This document shows positions 42,743 to 54,435 of a stretch of DNA of 64,000 nucleotides, in pieces. Every line of letters starts with the position of its first letter. Position 1 is the stretch's first letter. A model generated the notes under the pieces. The model searched no databases. It was not told the DNA's origin and saw only the letters and a list, made by a program, of their open reading frames with translations. Position numbers and translations under genes: made by a program. Origin of the DNA: UBA7396 sp964527685 (GTDB lineage: Bacteria > Patescibacteriota > Gracilibacteria > BD1-5 > UBA6164); NCBI GenBank assembly GCA_964527685.1, contig CAZGOC010000003.1, forward strand, positions 1-64,000, given 5' to 3'.

Positions 42743-44122
42743 TTATTTAGTAATTTCTTTTGTTTTACCTCTTCATTTAAACTCTATAATAATAGGAGTT
42801 CAAGAAAATCAAAAATTATCTCTAATTCTATTTTCTAGATATCTTTTATAAGAAAAATGAAAGTGTTCAGGGTTATTAACAGTTAATACAAATTTTGGTG
42901 GATTTATATCTACTTGACTTCAATAATATATTTTTGGTTTATGTGCTACTCTATTTCAAGTTGGGGGGTGTTTTAATACAGCTTGTTCTATAAAAGAATT
43001 AAAAATTGATGTTTTAACTCTTTTATTTTTTCTTTCTTCATTTATTAAAACAGCAGTATCTAGTATTTCTTCAATTCTTTTTTTCTCTGTAGCTGATGTA
43101 AAAATAACAGAAACCCAAGATAAAAAATCAAACTTATCTTCAATATATCTTAAATATCTTCACATAATTTTGTCTTTATCAACTCAATCTTTATTTAAAA
43201 CAGCGTCCCATTTATTTACTACTATAATAAGTCATTTTTTTTCATCTAAAACACTTGATATAACAGATAAATCTTGATTGTGTATTCCATCAACTCAATC
43301 AATAACAACAACTGCTATATCAGCTCTTTTTAAACTCCTTTCTGTTCTCATAACAGACCAATTTTCAATATTTCTTGTTCAGATTTTTGATAATCTTCTA
43401 ATTCAAGCAGTATCAATTAAAACAAATTTATTATCATTGTATAAAAATTTTGTATCTATTGAATCTCTTGTAGTTCATGGCATATCTTTTACCATAACTC
43501 TATTTTTTCAAACAATAGCATTAATTAAACTTGATTTTCATACATTTGGTCTTCAAATTAAAGCTATTTTAATAAAAGAATCATCTATTTCTTCTTGTAA
43601 AATATTAAATCATCTTGATTTTAGATTTTCAGATAAAGATTTTTTTAATTTATCAAATCAATAATTATGACTAGTTGAAACTGGTATAAAATCTAAAAAC
43701 ATATTTACAACAGGTAGAGAAAAAGATTCTAGTCTTTGATTTTCATTATCTGCTTTATTTGCTACAACTATAACAGGAGGAATATTTTTATCTTTTAAAA
43801 TTTTTAATATATCTTGATCTAAAGATGTAAATTTATCATACTCAATAAGCCAAATAAGTAGATCACTTTCTTTTATAGCATCTTTTGTTCTATTTATGAT
43901 ATCAACTGCAACTTCATCGTCTTTTGATGAAAAATCAAGTCATCAACTATCTGCAATTATATAAGTTAAATTATTTATATAATCGTTATATTCAAATTCA
44001 AGTATATCTCTTGTTGTTCCAGCTTCATCTGCAACTATTGCTATTTTATGTCAAGTAAGCATATTAAAAAAACTTGATTTTCATACATTTGGTCTTCAAA
44101 TTATCGTAACTTTTCCTAACAC
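42743..44122 (-). CDS. der: ribosome biogenesis GTPase Der
   Basis: Two tandem G domains and a KH-like end, 459 residues. Each G domain has IGRPNVGKSS (residues about 8-17 and 178-187), a G2/G3 pair (TTRD, then DSGG or DTAG) and NKAD or NKWD. No ATG lies in frame upstream of the first P-loop; the start is GTG at 44122, giving VLGKVTIIGRPNV. The DNA of the two P-loops is identical over 34 bases. It supports 50S assembly. Confidence 0.94.
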
Positions 44123-44414
44123 TTTTAAAAAATTAATTATAAATGAAATTTTATATGTGGATTAAAATTTACTTGATTATAAGGTTTTATTTTAAAAAGC
44201 AATTTTTTTAAAAATTGTTTTTTAATTATTTTTTTATATTTTTATTTTGTAATTTTCATTTTTTCTTTATATTTTTATAGATTTCTTTTTTACTTAATAT
44301 AAAAAATTTTATCAAGCTATGTATTGTAGTTGGCATTAATATTTTAAATAACTTTTTTATTATGAATAATTTGCTCTACATACCTTTATTATATTTTTAA
44401 ATTTAATTATTTTT
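44123..44414. other. intergenic region with hairpin and T-rich element
   Basis: It contains a hairpin (AAAAAGCAATTTTTTT / AAAAATTGTTTTTTAA near 44195-44225) and a T-rich stretch (44242-44292) resembling the one upstream of the gene at 48326. No gene of credible size is visible. Divergent promoters for der and the receiver gene must lie here. Confidence 0.45.
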
Positions 44415-44780
44415 ATGAATAATATACCAATTTTAGTTTTAGAAGATTGTGAAATAACAAATATGACTATTTCAAGTTTATTGTCAAATTTATCACCTTT
44501 AGATATTCATATAGTAGAAACAAAAAAACAAGCTTTAAATCTTTTAAATTCTAGGAATGATTTTTTATTTGCTTTTATCGATTGGCATTTAGAAACATGA
44601 ACTAGTGAATGAATAATTAAAACAATACTTGAAACACAAGTATGAGTTATTGATATTTTTGCAACATCATCATCAATTGAACAAAGAAGTTTTCAAATAA
44701 TTACAGAATGAGCAACAAGATCGTGTAATAAAAAAGATATTGTATTTGAGTTTAAAAAAATACATGATTTTATTAAATAA
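44415..44780 (+). CDS. stand-alone response-regulator receiver
   Basis: A 121-residue CheY-like domain with no output domain. The acidic pocket is E10-D11 (VLEDCE), the phospho-acceptor D56 (FAFIDWHLE), the switch Thr in IFATSSS and the Lys in CNKKD. The final helix is regular. No histidine kinase is adjacent, so the partner is elsewhere. It may control pili or the c-di-GMP enzymes of the window, but that is inference. Confidence 0.88.
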
Positions 44781-44803
44781 AAAATATAATTATCTAAACC
44801 TTA

Positions 44804-46249
44804 TTATTTTTTTACTTTTCAGTGAGGAGTTCACTCTACAAATCAAGCTGGAGTTTGAACTCAAATAATTACTTTATTATTAAAATCTTTTAAACTTTTA
44901 CTTCAAACATAAGTTAAACTAGATCTAAGTCAAGTTGTAAATTTGTCAACCACATCTCAAACTGATTTATATCATTCTCTTAAATATATTTTTGAAGTAG
45001 AAATTCATTCTTGAAATAAAGCTTTTTTTGCTTGTTCAAATTCTGATAATTTTGAGTTTCTTAAAAGTACTGCTCTTCAAGAGGCCATTCAGTAATTTTG
45101 TTTATACATATTTCATTCAGCATCATAGAAAATATCTCAAGTTGATTCAAAAGTTCAAGTTAAAATACTTCACATCATTATATGACTTGCTCAAGCAGCA
45201 ATAGCTAAACATAAGTCTCTTGGTTCTTTAATTCATCCATCAGCTATTACAAAACCTCAAAATGATTTTGCTATTTTTGAGCAATGATAAACTGCACTAA
45301 ATTGTGGTCTTCAAACTCAAGTCATCATACGAGTTGTACACATAGCACCTGGTCCAATTCAAACTTTTACTCAGTCAGCTCAAGCTTCAATAAGAGCTTT
45401 TGTAGCTTCTGGAGTTGATACATTTCAAGCAATTAAACAAATTTCATTTCAAAATTCTTTTCTAAAAGTTTTAATTGCATCAATCATTGTTTTTTGGTAT
45501 CCGTGAGCTGTATCTAGTATGAAAGTATCAACTCAGATACTAATTAATTTCTTAGCTTTTTCTAAAAAATAGTTAATTCAAAGAGCGATACAAATATTAA
45601 GTTTTCAATTTTTATCTAAAGTAGGAGTATAAAGTCATCTTCTAACTGCATCTTTTTTTGTAAGTATTCAAATCAAATTTCAATTGCTATTTACAATAGG
45701 GAGTGCTGAAATTCATTTTTGTAGCATTAAATTATATGCCTCTTCTGGAGTTATATTTTCATTTCAAGTAATTAATCTACTTTTATTTATATTTCAAAGA
45801 AGCATAAATTGTTCGTATTTATCAAGATCTGAAGGTGTAAAAATTGAAAGTGGTTTATTTTCTTCATCAACAAGTATTACACATTTATGAGCTCTTTTAT
45901 TAATGATTGAAAGAGCATCTCTAACATATTCATTTTTTTTAACAGTTAATGGTGTATCAAATTTTGTATTTGCATTTTTAACAAAATTTACTATTTCTAT
46001 CATTTTTTCTAATTCCATATCTTGAGGTAAAACTCAAATTCCTCAATATCTTGTAAGAGTTTCTGCCATTCTTTTTCAAGTTACAGCATTCATATTTGCA
46101 GAAACTATAGGAAGAGTAGTCTTAAGTTTATTTTTTGGATTGATATCTACATCAGTAATTCTAGATTTTCATTCAAAGTATTGTTGAAAAATAAAAACAT
46201 CTTCATAAGTTAATTCCTCATTTTCATAGATTGGGTTATTGAATTTCAT
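44804..46249 (-). CDS. guaB: IMP dehydrogenase
   Basis: Converts IMP to XMP with NAD, the first step to GTP. The 481-residue product has the barrel N-terminus, two CBS domains (about residues 95-215), then DTAHGYQKTMIDAIKTF, IAGNVSTPEATKALIEAGAD and the active-site loop GIGPGAMCTTRMMTGVG with the catalytic Cys. KIYLREGYKSVGD near the end matches the flap. The ATG at 46249 is the first in frame. Confidence 0.96.
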
Positions 46250-46608
46250 AAAAAATATTTATATAAATAAAACTTACATGTCATTTAGTATTATATTATA
46301 AATCATTTTTTTGTAAATAATATATTGATAGATTCTAACATGAAATGCAAAATTTAGTTAAAGAAAATTTTATTAGGAGTAAAGAAAGTTAAGAGATTTT
46401 AATTATAAAATATATAACTTGATTCTTTGTGTAATTTATTAAATTTAAAATTCTTACTCTTTAATATAAATTGAAAAAAAATAAAAAAATAGTAATTACA
46501 AGTTTTTTCTTATAATTACTATGTATGTTTAAGCAATTTTTCTATTTACACAAATTTTTACTTACTCTCTAAAAAATTTTATTTATCAAAAAACTATTTA
46601 TTTTTTCC
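46250..46608. other. intergenic region between guaB and the secreted-protein gene
   Basis: On the minus strand it carries an intrinsic terminator for the upstream gene (ATAGTAATTA / TAATTACTAT, about 46488-46523, followed by T-rich sequence) and then the guaB promoter region. No gene is visible. Confidence 0.6.
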
Positions 46609-47319
46609 CTATTTTCTAGCAGAAATAGCATCATCAATTAAAGTTTTAACAAAATATAATTTAGTTATTCTTTGATCTTGAGCAGTTTTTGCAATTCTTG
46701 ATAATTTAACAGCATCAATTAAATCAAATATGCTATCTTGAGCTTTATTTAGAGATTCTAAATTTATTTTAGCTAAAAATATTAAAGCATCTTGTTTTAA
46801 TTTTATTTTAGAATCTAATTTTTTAAATAATTTTTCATTAAAATAATTAGCATTATCTCCATAAATAGAGATTAAAGTATCAGTTCTTTGCCAATTAGCT
46901 GTTTGTCCTGATCCATAAGTATCTTCACAATACATCATAGTCATAGCAGCTCAAGTTCCCACAACAAATCAATTATTACATCCATCAGTTACTGTCGTAA
47001 CATTTTTTTCATTTTTTAATAAATCTTCTAATGATCCATAAGTTTTTGGAGTTTTCCCATCTCTATAAAATTCTATAGTTTTTGAAGCTTCACTAATTAA
47101 CATTATATCATCTTGTACTACATTATTAGTTCCATCTAAAACTGCACTTATAGGCATAATATCTCATTGAGTAGTAGTAGAAGTACCATCGTATACAGGA
47201 GTTTCACTTGTTTCTAAACTTGTTAGCATAATATCTCATTGAACCGTTCATTCAACATTAGCAAAAGTAGGAGTAATCATCATAGCAGTTAGAGCTAAAG
47301 TTCCAATAATTTTTTTCAT
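46609..47319 (-). CDS. secreted repeat protein, unknown function
   Basis: A 236-residue exported protein. A clear signal peptide ends in ITPTFA (cleavage after residue 20). Three short repeats follow: QGDIMLTS (27), QGDIMPIS (51) and QDDIMLIS (69). Two Cys (TDGCNN and MYCEDT) may form a disulfide. The C-terminal 110 residues are helical and charged (KIKLKQDALIFLAKINLESL). I recognise no family. It is probably periplasmic or released and may bind the cell surface. It has its own terminator. Confidence 0.75.
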
Positions 47320-47448
47320 AATATATAATTATAAATAATAAAATAAGTTTTCAAGGTTCTCGTGTTTAGTTTTTTAAACCTTTCATATGCTATAACATTA
47401 TTTATTTAAAAAGGTGACAATATAAATTTAAATAAAAAAATTTGATTT

Positions 47449-47482
47449 TATATAATTATATATATATTATATATAATTATAT
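47449..47482. promoter_or_regulatory. AT palindrome upstream of lexA-like gene
   Basis: An inverted repeat built from TATATAATTATATATA and its complement lies 18 bases before the start codon. It may be an autoregulatory operator, but pure A/T palindromes arise easily by chance here. Confidence 0.3.
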
Positions 47483-47499
47483 TATTAAATATTTATAAT

Positions 47500-48138
47500 A
47501 TGCTTACAACTAAACAAGAAAAATTTTTAGATATAATAACTGATTTTATAGGAAGGTATTGAAAATCTCCAACTATAGATGAACTACAATCACTTACAAA
47601 TCAAAAATCAAAAAGGGGAGTGGTTCAATATTTAGAATCACTTGAAAAAAAATGATTTATAACAAGATGAAGCTGATTTAGAAGTATAAAACTTTGAAAT
47701 TGAGTTTGATTTCAAACTATTTTAAATATACCTATATTATGAATAGCAAATGCTTGAAGACCTTTATCTTTTGCAGATCAGTATGAATATTGATCAATAC
47801 CTGTTTCTAAAGAAGTTATTTCTTGAGATCAAAATAATTATTTTTTTGTAAAAGTTGAATGAACTTCTATGAATGAATATAAAATAAATTGAAAATATAT
47901 AGAAAATTGAAGCTATGTTTTAATCAATAAAAATGAAAAAGTTATAAATACAAAAGATGTATTTTTATTTGTAGTTGATAATGCTGCAACTTTAAAAATT
48001 CCTAAAAAAGAGTGAAATAACTTATACTTAATTCCAAAATCAAGAGATGATTATCATAAACCAATAATTTTATCTTGAGAAGATGAAGTTTGAGTTAATT
48101 GAAAAGTAGTTGATGTATTTAATTTTGAATCAGTATAA
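47500..48138 (+). CDS. lexA: LexA-type self-cleaving repressor
   Basis: 212 residues. An N-terminal winged helix (1-65) contains SPTIDELQSLTNQKSKRGVV as recognition region. The cleavage site is A85-G86 (IANAGRP), the nucleophile Ser123 (KVEGTSMNEYK) and the base Lys166 (NAATLKIPKK), all required for RecA-stimulated self-cleavage. It is the likely SOS repressor. No SOS operon neighbour lies next to it, although ruvB is elsewhere in the window. Confidence 0.92.
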
Positions 48139-48325
48139 AAATATAATGTCCCAAAAAGCTATCAAAGTCCAATTTTTTAAACACAAATAAAATAAAAAAT
48201 AGTTAAAAATAAAAAATTAATTAATAATAAATTTATTTTTTTTGTAATTTTTATTTTTTTCCTTATAATTTTTGTAAATTTCTTTTCTAGCTAGTTGAGA
48301 AATTTTTAATTAATAAAAAAATACT

Positions 48326-48784
48326 ATGAATAAAAAATTAATAACTACATTAGCAATTTACTCAGCTTGAATTATAACAGCTTTAGTTTACAACAAAAAA
48401 ACTCCTGAAGAAATAAATAAAGAAATTGAAGATAATAATTCAAAAGATTGAAATATATTTAGTGTGTTTTTTAATAATTTTATTGAAATACATAAAAATT
48501 TACTTGATTCTTTAAAAGAAAAAACTTTAACAGAAGAAAATAAAGCATTATTTTTAGAAAAAAAACAAGAGTTAGTTAAAAGTTTAAAAGATTATGAAGT
48601 TAAAGCAAAAAACATTTATGAAGAATACAAAGAAAAATCAGTTGATTATAAAAAAGACTGAATTGAATTAATTGAAAAATATTATCAAGAATGAATTTCA
48701 AAAATAAAAGAACTTGATTTTAATGAAATAAAAGATGAATTTACTTCTTATATAGAAAATTTAAAAAATAAATTAAAAAAATAA
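48326..48784 (+). CDS. membrane-anchored coiled-coil protein
   Basis: A 152-residue protein with one N-terminal hydrophobic helix (about residues 4-21) then an almost continuous charged helix with heptad character (KEKTLTEENKALFLEKKQEL and KDYEVKAKNIYEEYKEK). No family recognised; the layout is similar to YtxH-like or stalk proteins. It is monocistronic, followed by a strong terminator. Confidence 0.7.
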
Positions 48785-48808
48785 AATCAACCTTTTTGGT
48801 TGATTTTA
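48781..48808. terminator. bidirectional terminator
   Basis: ATAAAATCAACC / GGTTGATTTTAT followed by T7, between convergent genes. Confidence 0.9.
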
Positions 48809-48818
48809 TTTTTTTAAT

Positions 48819-49856
48819 TTATTTTTTTTTATTTGCAAGTTGACCACAAGCAGCATCGATATCATCTCACATAGTTGCTCTTATTGTTGAAGGAACTCAA
48901 AATTCTAGTAAAACTTTTTGAAATTTTTCAATTAAAAACTTTGGAGTTGGGTTATACTCAATTCATCAAGCTCACTCTCAAGGATTGTATGGTATAAAGT
49001 TTACATGTGCAAGTTTTCATTTTAATAAATTTCATAATTCATAAGCAAGTTTTATATTATCATTAACTCAATTAAGCATAATATACTCATAAAAAATTCT
49101 TTTATTAGTTTTAGCTGTATATTCATCAAGTGCTTGCATTAAAGTTTCTAAATTATAAGTATGATCTACAGGCATAATTGATTTTCTAATCTCATCATTT
49201 GGTGCATGAATTGATATTGCAAGTGATGTTTGAGGAAAATCATCTCAAAATTTTTTAATTCAAGGAACTATTCAACAAGTTGATACTGTTATTCTTCTAT
49301 TTGCTAGATTAAATTTTTTTTGAGCACATGCTATCTCAATTGATTTTTTTACATTTGGATAATTTAAAAATGGCTCTCACATCCCCATATAAACTATATT
49401 TCTTAAAATAGTTTGCTCTTTATTTAGTATTTCACTAGCATACATAATTTGTTCAACTATTTCGCTAAAAGTTAGGTTTCTTTGTAATCATAATTTTCAA
49501 GTAGCACAAAAACTACAAGCCATAGGACATCAAGCTTGACAAGAAACACACAAAGTATTTCTTCAAGACAAGTGTCTCATAATAACTGATTCAATTAATT
49601 CTCATGAAGAAGTTTTAAATAAAATTTTTGTTGTTTGTCCATTATCTGAAGTAACTATATGATCTACTGCTAAAGAATAAAAATAAAAATTTTCTTTTAA
49701 TAATTCTCTAATTTCTTTAGAGATAGTATTCATATCATCAAAATTTGATATAAAATTTTTATAAATAGCATTTTCTATTTGTGAGTATCTAAATTTTGGT
49801 ATTTTATTTTCTTGTAAAAAGTTAATTACTTTTTCTTCATCATGTATTGAAAACAT
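48819..49856 (-). CDS. rlmN: dual-specificity 23S rRNA / tRNA A-C2 methyltransferase
   Basis: Radical SAM enzyme that methylates A2503 of 23S rRNA and A37 of tRNAs. The 345-residue protein has the cluster motif CPMACSFC (near 117), YMGMGEPFLNYPNV and the conserved second-substrate Cys in MGDDIDAACGQL at the end. All conserved Cys are present. It is monocistronic. Confidence 0.95.
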
Positions 49857-49961
49857 TTATATTTTATAATTAATATTAACTAAAAAGAGATTTTATAAAA
49901 AATTTGAAAAAAAACAAATAATATTTATTATATAGTAAATTATTTTTTAAAGCTCAATTAA

Positions 49962-50279
49962 ATGTCTATTTATAATTTAAATAAAGATCCTATTTTAGAA
50001 GTTTTTTCTTTTATTTGAAAAAAATGGGTTTTATTAATTATAAAATCAATTTCTGATTGATGTAAATGTTTTTCTGATATAGAAAAAGTATTAGATTGAA
50101 TTAATCCAAGAATTTTATCAACCAGATTAAAAGAACTTGAAGAATTTTGATTTGTTGAAAGTCATATTAAACAAGATACAAAAAATAAAACTATTTATTG
50201 TTTAACTCAAAAATGATTATGTTTTACTCAAAATATTAAAAATTTAGAAGATTGGGTGAAAAAATGGGAAAACATTTAA
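49962..50279 (+). CDS. HxlR-type transcriptional regulator
   Basis: A 105-residue winged-helix protein of the HxlR family: DPILEVFSFIGKKWVLLIIK at the start, then FSDIEKVLDGINPRILSTRL as recognition helix and KNKTIYCLTQKG in the wing. The Cys pair common in redox sensors of this family has shifted (GCKCF), so redox sensing is only possible. Its targets are unknown. Confidence 0.9.
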
Positions 50280-50340
50280 TTAAAAAATAAATAGTTATTT
50301 AAAATTAAAAATCTTAATTTTTGTTCTTTAAACAATATTT

Positions 50341-51099
50341 TTACATATAAAGTATTGGTGGAAATTTTTTTTCAATTTTTCTTTTTTGTTTTGTCCATAT
50401 TTGATACTTAATTAATGTCTTTTGATTAATATCAATATCCTTTCAATAAATTACTTTGTAAATCTCTTTATATAATTTATATTCATTATTTATAAGATCA
50501 TTAGCATAATCATATGCAGTTTTTATTTTTCAATTAAATATTAGTTCAGCAAAATGCTTATGTTCAGAACTATTAGCGTTATCAAAATTGTAAAATAAAT
50601 CTAAATTATTTCTTAATATATGGAGATTATCTCTATAAATATTTAGGAAATTAACTTTTCATAACATTTTTGAATAATCATATTCTCTAGGGTTATCAAT
50701 TTTAATAAGTAAATCTGTAACTTTATGCTCATAATAATCAATTAAAACTATACAAAAAATAAACATTTTTTCAAAATCATTTAAAACTAATTTTCAAAAA
50801 TAACTAATAAATTTTTTTAAATCATCTTCTTGAGTTACTTCATTTTCTTCAACAAAGAAAAAGTTATAAAAATCACTTATTGCAGGTATTGATAATATTA
50901 TCTCATGTTGTCTAACTGTTAATAATCTATTTTTATCTATAATTGTAGCTCCTAAATCAGCTTGTGCTGATAAAATTATATCAATTTGATTTAATGATTT
51001 TGATCTATTTTTTTCAAATTTATCATTATAAAGTGATGTGCTTAAAGGAGGAGTATTTTTGTTATTAGCTCTTTTTGAAAATCAAAAATTAAAATTCAT
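50341..51099 (-). CDS. unknown protein, 252 aa
   Basis: No family recognised. It is soluble and Asn-, Lys- and Tyr-rich. A mostly helical stretch, SLNQIDIILSAQADLGATII, is followed by LTVRQHEIILSIPAISDFYN and an aromatic-rich middle (MFIFCIVLIDYYEHKVTDLL). It is not obviously secreted. The gene lies 35 bases downstream of the 160-residue gene and shares its strand, so the two are probably an operon. Confidence 0.65.
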
Positions 51100-51134
51100 A
51101 CTAAATATGTTTATCAAGTAAATCTAAATTGTAG

Positions 51135-51617
51135 TTATATTTTCACATTAGCTAAGATTTTTTTTACAAATCATTTTAAATTCATTATCTCTTTTTGCAC
51201 TTCAGGAGCAATTACTTCAGGTAATTCTAATTTAACAAAAATTAATTCTCTTTTTTCCCTATTAGGAAAAATAACACCTGAAGTATCTTCTTTAAATTCA
51301 TCTCTTTTTAAATAAATTTCTTTTCATCAAGAAAATAATTTAGAATTATTATTTTTAAATTCTTTGAAATATACAGGATAATCTAATCAAATAATTCTAT
51401 CTCAAACTAAAAAAAATCAAATTTCTTCCATCATTAAAACTTCTTTTTGTTCGATATCAGTTAAATTTAAAAAATCTATTAAAGAAGAAGTTTCTTGATC
51501 TCAATTTTCCCAAGTAAGTGTCATCATTATTTCATTAGTATTAGATAATGATAATACTTGAGGTTTTTGTAGAATTTTTTCTACTTCTTGTCAACTTTGG
51601 TCAACTGTTATAGGCAT
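51135..51617 (-). CDS. unknown protein, 160 aa
   Basis: No family recognised. It opens MPITVDQSGQEVEKILQKPQ with a Ser/Thr/Asn stretch, has beta-rich blocks (IGFFLVGDRIIGLDYPVYFK) and ends in a helix KEIMNLKGFVKKILANVKI. It has no signal or membrane segment. The start ATG is the first in the open frame. It is probably cotranscribed with the 252-residue gene. Confidence 0.65.
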
Positions 51618-51785
51618 AATATAAATATTATTAATAAATCTTGTTAAATTTTACCATAAAAACAAAAATAAATCAAATTTATGTAATTTAAGTAGTATTT
51701 ACGAAGATAGGTACCACTATTTTCTTTTAAATCTTCTAAAATAAAAACAAGAAAATAATTAAATTTACAAAACAATTAGTTAAAT
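51618..51785. other. intergenic region with an old repeat
   Basis: No gene. Bases about 51703-51768 resemble 58840-58900 upstream of tRNA-Lys at an estimated 70% or more over 60 bases. See the finding on this repeat. Confidence 0.4.
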
Positions 51786-51788
51786 AAA

Positions 51789-51999
51789 AAATACTCCACT
51801 AGAATATACAAATATTTCAAAAGAAAGTATTTTATGACTTGAACAAAATAAATATAATCTATATTTTTCTACTTTTGAAAATTTATTAAAAACTAATTTT
51901 GAAAACAAAGACTAATTAATTCAGTTACTAAATAATATAGATAGATGAATTTGATTTAATTGAGTATTTTAAATCTTAATTTATTTTAGTAGATAAAAT
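51789..51999 (+). pseudogene. decayed partial copy of the 527-aa gene
   Basis: The stretch reads ESILGLEQNKYNL, then FSTFENLLKTNFENKD followed by a stop, LIQLLNNIDR and scattered stops. The gene at 52747 reads ESIPGLDQEKYDLL, FSTFENLLKTDFENKDKLIL and LLNKIDVI in the same order. The copy covers roughly codons 8-75 only, lacks a start and is interrupted by several stops, so it is a remnant of a duplication. Confidence 0.85.
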
Positions 52000-52085
52000 A
52001 ATTAAATTCTATCATTCAATAATCTTGCATTTTTTAAAAAAATAAGTAAAATATACAAAATTATATATTTTAACTATAAAATATT

Positions 52086-52673
52086 ATGACAAATAAATTA
52101 TCACCTGAAGTACAAGTTTGTTACAATGAAGTGCAAAAATCTCCAGAAAATCAAAGACAATTTATTTTTGAAAGAGCTTGTCAAAAAATAAAAGACAAAA
52201 CTCAAATAGCATTACTTGTAGCTATGTTATGATTATCACAAGCCCCTAATACTGTTCAAGCTTGAGAACCTCAAAAAATTGAAGCAGTTAAAGCAAATTC
52301 TGTAGTAAATAATCCTGAATATAAAAAACTACTCTCAACTCTTAATGTAGAATTTTCAAGATTAGTTGAACAATGAAAAAAAGAAGTAAGTCCTGAAAAT
52401 CAAGCTAAATTTGAAAGCTATATGAAATCAATAGAAAAAAAATTAAGAGAATGAAGTTTAGCTCTTAGTACACTTAGGGTTTTTACAAGAATGGTATCAG
52501 AAAACTGATCTTTTTATACAAATTTCTATAATTATGTAGCTAAATTTGAACCATTTGCAGAATTAATAACAGCTCAAAGAATGGAGCATATAGCCCAAAA
52601 CAAAGAAACAATAGCTCAAAACAAAAGAGATATTGCTACTTTAAATGCACTTGCTGATGCATTTAAAGAATAA
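52086..52673 (+). CDS. unknown protein, 195 aa, with late hydrophobic segment
   Basis: A 40-residue polar N-terminus precedes a hydrophobic segment (about 41-50) and VQAG, which could act as a late signal or membrane anchor. The C-terminal part has a heptad-like repeat, HIAQNKETIAQNKRDIATLN. No family recognised. It lies between the decayed copy and the intact 527-residue gene. Confidence 0.7.
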
Positions 52674-52713
52674 CTCTTTTCAATTTTTGCAAAATAATAT
52701 CATATATGATAAA

Positions 52714-52745
52714 ATAAGAGAAAGTTTATATCTTTCTCTTATTTT
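52714..52745 (+). terminator. hairpin just upstream of the 527-aa gene
   Basis: AATAAGAGAAAG / CTTTCTCTTATT with a 7-base loop and T5, ending 2 bases before the next ATG. It works as a terminator for the 195-residue gene and leaves almost no leader for the next, so the 527-residue gene may be leaderless or regulated by this structure. Confidence 0.7.
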
Positions 52746-52746
52746 T

Positions 52747-54330
52747 ATGAGTGAAACACAAAATACACAATTAGAAAGTATTCATACCACAAAGGAGAGT
52801 ATTCCATGACTTGATCAAGAAAAGTATGATCTATTAAAAAATTACCCAAACTTTTCTACTTTTGAGAATCTCTTAAAAACAGATTTTGAAAACAAAGATA
52901 AATTGATTTTATTATTAAATAAAATAGATGTTATTGATATAGATGATTATTTTTTCAAATGATTTACTTTGGTAGATCAAAAATGAATTAATGAATTTAT
53001 AAATAATCCTAAATTTGCTTCACTAATAGAGACACAAACTACTCAAGAAAGTAAGCAAACTTCCCAAGAAAAACTAAAAACCTTTATTAATACATATCCA
53101 GTATTTAAAGAATGATTAACAAAATATGCGCAAAATAATGATAAAAATTTACTAGAATTATTAAAAAAATTTGAAACTTCTCATGATAACAAAGATATAG
53201 ATGAATTTTTATCATATTTCAAAGATCATCCACAAAAACTACAAGAAATATTTTCATCTCTGCAAACTGATGAAAAGTCATATAAAGCATTTTATACTTT
53301 CCTAGAAAGTTCAGATGATTTAGCACTAAAACAAAGACTTCAAACTATTCCAAGGGAACCAAAAGATTTTGCAAGACAAGAAAATAGACTAAATAAACTT
53401 CTTGACACTTCACCATATTTTCCAAATACCAATCCTGAAAATATCAAAAAAGTATGAAGTATACTTACATCTAAAATAGATGAAAAAAATAATTACCATA
53501 AAATAATAGAAACTTGAGAGATTCCTCCATCTTCATATATAGAATGAAAAAACGGGTATCGTATCAAGACAGATATCATTTCACCAAGACTTCTAGAGAT
53601 CAGATCTGCATTTACTACTGAAAAATTAAGAATTGACTGGCAAAAGAATATACTAGAAAATAAATTACAATCCCTTAACTTAGACAATATAGAAAATACT
53701 CAAAACCAACTAAAGACAGATATAGAAGCCTTAACTCAAAAAAAACAAAATTCTTGACTTTCTTTTGGAGAAGAAATAAAACTTGAATGACTTCAAATAG
53801 ATTTAAAAGAAATTGAAAGTTTGATTTTAAAACAACAAGAAATTAAATGAAAAATTGATACACTAAATAAAGAACTTTCTCAAAGAGAAGATGAATTTTT
53901 AAAATACTATACTCTTGAAATGTGAAACTCAGGTGAAAGTATAAACTTAAAAGATACTCAAGCCCAAGATACACTTAATTTTTTAGATACTTTATGAATA
54001 CTTCATATACCTTTTAGTGACTACATAAAATTACAAAGCTTTATAAATAAAAATCAAGTTTCTTTGGGGTTATCAAAGCCCCTTGATATAAACAAATGAT
54101 TTACTAAAAATGACTCGATAGATGAAACAAAAAATAGTGATAGAGAATTTTTAAATATTTGGAATAAAATACTTTGAAAAGAAAATAATCTCTCTATAGA
54201 AAGTTTAAGAGGATGAAATTTGTGAGATAGATTTTCTTCTAGTTCTTTTGGAGAAAATTTGAAGCAAAATTGATTATTAAATAATGATGGAAGATTAAAT
54301 TTTAATGAAGTTGAAAAAAAGATTCTTTAA
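52747..54330 (+). CDS. unknown protein, 527 aa, coiled coil
   Basis: A soluble protein without signal or membrane segment. The N-terminal 150 residues are Gln/Thr/Asp-rich and helical. The region about 325-385 is a clear coiled coil (TQKKQNSGLSFGEEIKLEGL, then EIESLILKQQEIKGKI and NKELSQREDE). The C-terminus carries Gly/Ser-rich RGGNLGDRFSSSSFGENLK. No family recognised. It exists as an intact gene plus a decayed 5' copy at 51789, so the locus is evolving by duplication. Pro/Ser-rich segments suggest a flexible scaffold. Confidence 0.75.
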
Positions 54331-54435
54331 AATAATGAGAGTATATCTATTATATCTGTTATGCATTTTATTAAAAATAAATTTGAAATATTTTATTCAA
54401 TATATATAATGATTTCTTAAAAGTTTAAAAAAATA

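Noticed and set aside
43278..43664. 128-codon plus-strand frame inside der
   Set aside because: It is antisense to conserved G-domain sequence of Der and has no feature of its own.
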